Positions 57,471-64,000 of a stretch of 64,000 nt of DNA are shown piece by piece. The stretch is taken from assembly GCA_022661535.1 (NCBI GenBank), contig JAKULF010000003.1, positions 5,704,001 through 5,768,000 of the forward strand. The letters run 5' to 3'. Each line of letters begins with the position of its first letter. Within the stretch, counting starts at the first letter, position 1. The notes beneath the pieces are model-generated. The model was not told where the DNA came from, searched no databases, and worked only from the letters and a program-made list of their open reading frames with translations. The position numbers and the translations under genes were made by a program. The DNA comes from Eutypa lata (taxonomy: Eukaryota; Ascomycota; Sordariomycetes; Xylariales; Diatrypaceae).

Positions 57471-58622
57471 CGCGTTATGGGTAGAAACGGATTAACGGGA
57501 AATACTTGAAACTCAATTCAAAGTCGATACGGTTATCGCACTGATAAGCTTAAAATTTAAATGGTATTGAGGGTTTAATTCCTTGCATTGTTGGTGTAAG
57601 AGCAACAGTTCTTTCAGGGATGATACAGGGCAGAGAATATTCCGCCTTGGGGAGAGAGAGGCGGGACTTTCCCTTCCCTCTGCTTTCGCGGCAATATCAT
57701 AAATGCCGTTGAGCCTCGTCAGAAAGCTACTTCGTATGTACCTGCATGTATCCGTCACTTATGTTTGCCTAGCAACCTATTATGTAGGTATGTATGTGTT
57801 TATGGTTCGGCTTTGGATCCGAGCCTTACACTATTAACCCCGCACAGGCAGACAGGGTTGGCCACTTGGGATGATCGGCAATCTCAGAGCCTTAACGTTA
57901 CTGTCCCGTTGGGAGCGGGGTGGTGGTCTTGTGCCAGGGTTTGTAAGATGACAAAGCCGTGAATTTACTACTGGCTGTGCTCCGGCTGCGAATCAAGAGC
58001 TGTAGAGGAACTGCATTTTATTGTTGGTTCTGGGCAACAGAATGAGCGGTGAGAATATTGTGTAACAGACTTCCACTGTAACCCACTTGCTCCAGATACT
58101 TATCTGCGTCAATGTTCACAACAGCGTTGCATGACGTTAATATAACCATCCTACACCTGCCGGCATATGTGCAATAAGGCAGAATCTGTTGGCTGGTTTA
58201 TACCATCGAATTTAACTATGGGCCTATCGTTCATCCTGGATTGTAGTATTACTGGACGGATATTTCCTTGATAGAATTCCTTGCCCGTACGATCATCATG
58301 CGGAATTTGGACATAACGCTGAAACCTCCATGACGGGCCCGGGCATATATATTCATTAAAGGTGTTGAAGATGGAGAGAGACTGCTGGTATACGACGGTG
58401 AACATAGTTCAAATTACAGTATTCAAGCAAAAATCACAAGGGCAAAAATAAAAGAAGCTGTAGGTACGATCATGTATTATTGACCTATAATAAAAATGTT
58501 TTACCCTCGTTACAACCCTCATTACAACGTAATTGCGATCCGCCTATAAATTCGCCGGAGTGCTTTGGCCGCGCTGATGGCACATGAAGACCTTTCTAGT
58601 GAATGTAGACTAAACTGTCCCA
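57471..58622. other. intergenic region
   Basis: Promoter of the FAD monooxygenase, then 3' flank of the secreted-peptide gene. An 84-codon frame at 58151-58405 has no motif. Confidence 0.45.
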
Positions 58623-58879
58623 TCAGGACTTTCCCACGAGAGGGTCAAAATCACCGTTCCATTCTCGTTTTCCTTTGAAGCCGAAGTCAGGATCAAATTC
58701 AGTGGTTCCATCTCGACGAATGACTGGGGTTAAACCATTCGCCTGATCTATATAGGGTGCGTAGGCATGGTGAGCTTTCTTTTTCTTGAGGTTAGATTTA
58801 GGCAGCAACGCTTACCTGTAGTCAGGGGGGCAGCTGCAGCAAGGCTTGCGAATAAGGAAATGATGAGGATATTCTTCAT
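58623..58879 (-). CDS. small secreted peptide with dibasic sites, candidate RiPP precursor
   Basis: Two exons (complement of 58816-58879 and 58623-58747) joined over a 68-nt intron with a TCTAAC branch and TATATAG acceptor give 62 aa. Residues 1-17 are a signal peptide (M-K-N-I-L-I-I-S-L-F-A-S-L-A-A-A-A), followed by P-L-T-T. Kex2-type dibasic sites lie at RR (32-33) and KR (48-49). They bracket a 14-residue segment and a 13-residue tail, both containing F-D-P (39-41, 55-57) and ending near G-K, which hints at a diverged two-copy repeat. Precursors of ustiloxin-class fungal RiPPs are secreted, Kex2-cut peptides encoded beside UstYa genes, and two such genes begin 1.1 and 3.6 kb away. It could equally be a small effector-like or pheromone-like peptide. 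The function is inferred from context. Confidence 0.5.
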
Positions 58880-60013
58880 ATTGACGGTACGCAAATTTGG
58901 TGAACTATAAAGGTAGATGGATAAGGTTGTGAGAACTTCGGATTGTTAATAGGTACAGAACTCCACCAGTAGCACGATTACCAAGGGAGGGAGCATTGAT
59001 TTATAGGAATAGACCTAAGGGCTACTACCAACCTCTACACAGTCCTTCAGGAGAATTGGATGGACATAGATCACGGACCACTTCATTAACTCTAAGCTAG
59101 CCATGTACATATTGTATCAGAGCAGCGTGCAGCGTTGTAGAATTTCATGATGTTATACCGGAGGAACACTAAGGTATTGGCTCAGGTTTCCCACATCACA
59201 ATCAATTAGGCTTTCCTATCACATGCCCTAGGCAACTACCGAGGAAAGCACCGTCTTTCAAATCTTGTTTGCCCACAGGGGGGAAAGAGTTGTCCCGCTT
59301 TTTTTTTGCCTCGATCGCACACTTTACTGGCTTGCCTGGTTATGCTTTGGTGGCCTCAAGTCTGGGTTGAGTTACATTGGTTGGCTAAGGCATTCCTGTT
59401 GATAGACATCTCCAAGTACAAAGCCTTACCTTCTAATCAGGATGGGAGGGGTGCGTATATAATTGCTTGGTTGGTATCCACCTCTATTGCTGCAATATGA
59501 ATATGCATAGGTAGCCCCGGTGACCGGTCATCAACATAAGGCGTTTTCCGCTTAAGTGGTCGTGTAACTATAAAATGTAACCCGCCAAGTTGCCTCGAGA
59601 TAACATGTGATTACAATCTACCAGAAAGGTGCTAGAGATTAGTAAGATGGAAAGATGCGGCGCTTGAAATGTGCATGTTCTGGTTCTTCGGTTTCTTATG
59701 TGATACCTAGCCCCCAGACCCCCTTGTTAATTGCATCCGAAGGGGTACAGCAGGGATCGTATGCAAGTAGATCACTAGGAACCAACCGTTTACAATACAA
59801 TGGTACTTACCAATACATACTCGATGACCATCACTACAAAATATTCGACACAATCTTGTCCGCTCGCCTGCATACGTAGTAGAACATGCTATGGTAGTTT
59901 GGAATCGCCACCTGTTCCAAGCGTCATGAATATATGCTACTTGGAAAACTTTGACATTGTACAAGTTGGGAACATCGTTTCCTGCGTACCCAATTACTCT
60001 TTGTACAAGAGCT
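58880..60013. promoter_or_regulatory. divergent promoter, secreted peptide / UstYa-like gene
   Basis: 1.13 kb between oppositely transcribed genes. The short open frames at 59306-59500 and 59655-59879 have no motif. Shared regulation of the peptide and oxidase genes is possible but not shown. Confidence 0.45.
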
Positions 60014-61003
60014 ATGTTAACTGAAGAGACAAGGTCGTTCTCGGATGACGCCGCCGGTGATGGGAGCAAAGAAACTGGTTCAGTTCGGCTGAACCAGCAC
60101 AAGAACAATACTCTGGCTATCTCAGTGGTGACTAATGTGGTCCTGCTGTTCGTTTGTATAGCATTGGGCATAATAGTAATGTTTCGTTCGGGTCCCGACA
60201 GATCTCGGCCAGCCAAAGAGACTGCTGGTCACTCCTTGGTTTCAACCCCATACTGTAAGGTGGTTCTCTGTTCCTGTGCCGATGAAAGGGCTGATTTCTT
60301 TCCCAGCACCCGCTAATGGGATCATCGAATACGAACTTCGAACGATGATACCCAACGATACACGATATACAGGCCCCCCTGGATTAGGATGGGAGCAGTC
60401 GATGAGTGAATTAATGTCAGGCAAGTCATATTTAAGAGCACGCTTAACTCTGGCTGTCTTCTTACAAATCATCCTTTCTAGGAACGCTCATACGTATATC
60501 TAAGGACGAATTGAAACTCTCTGGCTCTGAATCAATCCCACTAAAAGACGGAGGTTATGCAGCCGGGCTCGGAGTTGCGCATAATCTTCATTGCGTTGTA
60601 TGTCAACCACGATATTATATAGTGCTGTGGAAATGCGAGATCTGACAATAAATCGTACGGCAACCAGAAAAAGATCAAACAATTCCTATACCGAGAGCTA
60701 GTCTACACAGACGTGGCGGTAAATAGCGAAAGATTCGACTATCTCCAATCCCATGCCGGTGAGTGCTTCACCACTTACTAAGCTACAGTGCTAATATATG
60801 TTACAGACCATTGCCTTGACTTTCTTCGTCAAGGAATCATGTGTCATTTGGATTATTCAATGTATACCTTGTACTGGGGTGAACGCAGGCAAGATATTCC
60901 AACACACCATTCTCCTGGTCCACAGAAATGTGTGAATTGGGATAGTCTGCACAAATGGATGTTGAAGAGAGCGGCAAATACCGACATGATGATGGGACCT
61001 TGA
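60014..61003 (+). CDS. UstYa-like (DUF3328) oxidase A
   Basis: Predicted type II membrane protein of the UstYa family, whose members catalyse oxidative cyclisation, and in some cases chlorination, in fungal RiPP and non-ribosomal peptide pathways. Five exons (60014-60254, 60307-60420, 60482-60597, 60668-60758, 60807-61003) give 252 aa. One TM helix spans about residues 34-57. Both family motifs are present: HNLHC (152-156) and HADHC (186-190), the second made only by splicing exons 4 and 5. The intron after exon 2 starts with GC (AG|GCAAGT), a rare GC-AG intron; GT alternatives break the frame. The late C-terminal block G-P-Q-K-C-V-N-W is shared in form with oxidase B (G-P-R-K-C-T-D-W). Tail-to-tail with oxidase B. 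Confidence 0.88.
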
Positions 61004-61432
61004 GGTTGTTAACGGGTTTGAAATGCATATATGAATAGTGATATAAAGTTCTTAGAAAATCCGTCGAATCCACTGTCGTATGTGGAAGTCTTGCTACTCT
61101 CAGGATACAGGATATTGGCATATTCCTCGGGAATTATGCCTAGATAAGGGGAGGAATACTACAACTAATATATGACTTCTAACTACTAGTTAAATGATAT
61201 TAAATGTAGTGCGTGAAACTCTTATGATTCTTTTCATCAAAATACCTAGGTTAGGATGGACCTATGTTACCAAGATTCTACGCCGAGTATATAGCTATAT
61301 AATAGACCATTGGATCGAGATAGAGGAGACATGCCTACCAATATTCGGCTCCCCAATCTCAATATAGCCAACTCTTTCTTGCGAAAGTAACCCAATATAT
61401 TATACCTGACTCGTCGTAAATTAACTTCAGCC
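61004..61432. other. convergent intergenic region
   Basis: 3' ends of the two UstYa-like genes; no gene seen. Confidence 0.5.
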
Positions 61433-62500
61433 TTACCCTAGCAAGTTGGCAGGACCAAAACTTCCTAACTCATTACTCGGTACTAGTTTGGCAAGGGCAT
61501 CATCATTGCCTTTGAAGTTGATCGCTCTCTCATCAGCCCATGCCTGAACCATGTTCCAATCTGTACATTTCCGGGGTCCAAACCAATCACCCTTTGGCTC
61601 ATTTGGGCCCTCCCAGTAGTACGTATTGATCTTCATATCGGCATTGCACATAATACCCTGCCTGAGAACCTCAAGGCAATGTTCTATCACGTGTCAGCAT
61701 ATTGAACCAGGGCAATGAAGAAGGGTTAGGGTTAGGGTTAGAATAGCACCTACCATAGTGCTCGTCGGTGAACAGGCCAGTCCCTCTTAGCTCGGTATAT
61801 TCCTCCGGGTGTTTGAATTGATACATTCTTTTCTTTAAAGCGTAAGTAAATATCGACTACTAGGGGAAGCACACGATGACTACCAACCACGCAATGCAAC
61901 ATGTGATGAGACTCAAGATAGCCAATGTATCCAGTCCCATCACGTAACTCAATGGAAGTTTTGTTCATTCTTCTTAGTTCGTCTTCGGTAATTTTCACCA
62001 TAGATGCTAGAAGTCACTCTGTCAATCCTAATTGGCTCTTACGACGACTATTTGGAAGATTTACATCGTAACAAATTTGACCAAGCTCGGTCTACTTCGA
62101 GGCGAGGTTTTCCAATGAAGGAACTTTGCCAGGATTCGGGAGTGATTTCTTCCACAGTGTATCGTACAGCGGCGTGCGCAGGCGCTGCGAAGATGTGTTA
62201 AAAGTGAAACTCAGATAATGAAGAAGGGGAGCGGATTTCCTGCCCACAAAATGCTTTCTCGAATGCGTCGCTTTCGAAATCGTTCATGGTACAGCTTATC
62301 GTTGACATGGTACCCCAAAGAAAGACCCCGAAGTTTAAGGTTAATAGAACGATATGGCCAACGAACAGGATGCCATGAGTCCTAAGAATTTTGGACCAGG
62401 GAAAGACTTTCGTAGTTGTTGAGCGATTATCGTTGTCAAGGCCTTCTTCAATCTCAGCCAGGAATGGCTTATTCTCGCCACTTTCGTTGGAATCCATCAT
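61433..62500 (-). CDS. UstYa-like (DUF3328) oxidase B
   Basis: Second UstYa-family protein. Five exons (complement of 62248-62500, 62065-62184, 61888-62006, 61754-61832, 61433-61683) give 273 aa. The start is the ATG at 62500; one at 62512 adds four residues. The TM helix covers about residues 43-62. The segment after intron 1 has the family pattern S-F-I-G-K-P-R-L-E-V-D-R-A-W. The two metal-binding-type motifs are HMLHC (159-163) and HYEHC (189-193), the latter again split by an intron. The first donor (GTGGGC) is non-consensus. Pairs of UstYa homologues acting together are known in the ustiloxin pathway. Gene A is clearly related but only in the motifs, so this is not a recent duplication. 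Confidence 0.87.
61723..61741 (+). repeat. interstitial telomere-type repeat in an intron
   Basis: Nineteen bases of perfect TTAGGG-type repeat (three units plus one base) inside intron 4 of UstYa-like oxidase B, read as CCCTAA on the coding strand. The fungal telomere repeat is TTAGGG. Confidence 0.85.
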
Positions 62501-63463
62501 GAGGTTTTGCAAATAAGAGCGTTACACAAACGTTTGTCACGACAATACTGATGGAATAAGCTAGATGGTGTCAGAACACAAGCTTGGGTATCACGCCTCA
62601 AGCTTAGCCTGCACGAATGTATTGTAGTTGGCTCTAGAATCTCGTTTCTCGCACCTCACAGGCTGGAGAATATGATATTGGATGTGCTGAGCAATAAATT
62701 AATTAGTAACTTAACTTGTTGGATTGCGATTTCACCCATCCTGGCTGCAGACCTGAACCACGTCCTGAGCTCCAACTGCCGATCTCCATGAAAATATGCC
62801 GTTGACCTAGACTTCGTAGGATGCCGTCTGCGGGTACATTGTTGGGTTGTCCGCTTACGTGCATTGATGTATGGCATAAGTAGCACCGGAGAATGATGTT
62901 GGATGGCTGTGCAACCCCTAAAAAACTAGCTAGAGTGTATTTTAGCCAGTTACAAATCGACACCTCATAGTAAACTACCCTCTTTTCGAGATTCAATGAG
63001 ATAGCCACCACCCCCCCCCCTTTTAATTACACAGTTCAAACAATTACAGGAATGTAACCACAATGCGGCACAGCATTTCGACCGTGCCAACAACTCAAAG
63101 CCTTGCTACATGTTGGTGGGGTGGTAAGGCTTGGCATAAGTTGGCGCATGACCACAGCGCTCTTCCTCTGACCGAATAGTAAGTAGCTTAGTGCGTGATT
63201 TGCTAAGGCGTAGGTAGCCCTTCAGTGCTTGTGTGTTTTTCAAGTTTAGGAATGAGACCGAGGCACGAGCATGGACATCACAACAACGATATATAATAGT
63301 GCATATAGTCATCTTTCTCTACGCTGTGGGGTTAAAACCCAAGTCTTTATGGAACCCTTATGTTCCCGACGACGAAGTGATAACCTTTATACTAGGGCAT
63401 CGAAGAGAGTCTTTGTGAATCTTGTTAATTTTCTATAGACGTCTTCACCCCACATTTCTTGTC
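62501..63463. other. divergent intergenic region
   Basis: Between UstYa-like oxidase B and the rhodopsin-like gene. It contains a poly-C run at 63009-63020. Short open frames (62656-63312) show no motif. Confidence 0.45.
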
Positions 63464-64000
63464 ATGACATACGTTAATAAAAGAAGCGTTACTGCCGTTG
63501 GGATCCTCTTTCCGGTCCTGACGGTGGCAGCCCTTGCAACCCGAACTTACGGGTGGCGACGACATAGCCGAAACTTGGATATAGACGATATCCTGATAGT
63601 ACCGGCGTCTGTGAGTATACAACAAGGCCTCCAACATTCAATTTGCCTCCTATCGCGGCTAATGAAATCTAATAGGTTCTTGTTATTGCTGCTGGTGTAG
63701 CCATGGCCATAGGCTAGTAATCCTGCGCTTCAACTTCGAAAGAGTATTTCTAATCGTGTTTAACAGGAGCTCAAATGGATATCGTTGGGGGACATTCGTT
63801 GCCTCAGATTACGCCAACAATGCAACAAAAACTTGGAAAGGTCCGTCTATCACTCCTAACTTGGGTACCAAGACGTTGAAGGCCGATACTAACACAAGCT
63901 CCTACAGTTTGAGTATTCTTTTTGGATAGGACATATCCTCGCGATAGGCTTTATCAAGTTGGCAATTTTGTTCTTATTTCGCCGTATATTTCAAGGTCCG
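63464..64000 (+). CDS. rhodopsin-like integral membrane protein (partial)
   Basis: N-terminal part of a fungal seven-helix protein of the 'rhodopsin domain'/Pth11-related type, cut by the window end. Visible exons are 63464-63610, 63676-63712, 63767-63840 and 63908 onward. The pattern R-T-Y-G-W-R-R...L-D-I-D-D-I-L-I before helix 2 is typical. Helix 2 continues across the splice (V-L-V-I-A-A-G-V-A-M-A-I-G), and F-E-Y-S-F-W-I-G-H-I-L follows. The third exon requires a GC donor at 63713, the second GC-AG intron in this region. Such proteins occur in many metabolite clusters and also as orphan receptors, so membership of the UstYa module is uncertain. Confidence 0.7.

Noticed and set aside
59707..60216. 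169-codon open frame, minus strand
   Set aside because: Overlaps the start of UstYa-like gene A on the other strand and lacks motifs.

Overview
The window is nuclear DNA of a filamentous ascomycete (Pezizomycotina, probably Sordariomycetes). Genes carry short 50-150 nt introns with GT...AG ends and CTAAC-like branch sites. HET, UstYa and isocyanide-synthase families are present. An AT-rich island lacks CpA/TpG almost completely, as repeat-induced point mutation (RIP) leaves it. The order or genus cannot be fixed from the sequence. No rRNA, tRNA or CRISPR array was recognised.

Region 1 (1-15.1 kb) is accessory. It holds a seven-exon sugar porter, a RidA-family protein, the RIP island (about 4.24-5.81 kb), two unrecognised membrane proteins (one starting with a segment like the N-terminus of PMCA-type Ca2+ ATPases), a small HTH/AT-hook protein that looks like a transposase remnant, a relic gene with five in-frame stops, and an intact HET-domain gene.

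Region 2 (15.4-36 kb) is a conserved housekeeping block: a U1A/U2B''-type snRNP protein, Elp4, Rpb8, a DUF4743-type Nudix hydrolase, Hikeshi/OPI10, Cwc26/Bud13, TFIIF alpha and a Cid1-type nucleotidyltransferase, with two unrecognised proteins at its edges.

Region 3 (37.4-64 kb) is accessory and biosynthetic. An isocyanide synthase-TauD dioxygenase fusion is divergent from a phenol-hydroxylase-like FAD monooxygenase across a 1.06 kb promoter. Next come a HET gene broken by one TAG, a CorA-like membrane protein, an unrecognised 148-aa protein, a multicopper oxidase, an F-box protein and a salicylate-hydroxylase-like FAD monooxygenase. At the right end, two tail-to-tail UstYa (DUF3328) genes, each with two HxxHC motifs, lie beside a 62-aa secreted peptide gene with RR and KR processing sites. 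This is a candidate fungal RiPP module. The window ends inside a rhodopsin-like membrane protein.

The most promising systems are the isocyanide locus and the UstYa/secreted-peptide locus. Whether they form one cluster or two neighbours cannot be decided from sequence alone. Exon models were assembled by eye from frame continuity and splice signals. Family names rest on recognised motifs, not on database searches.
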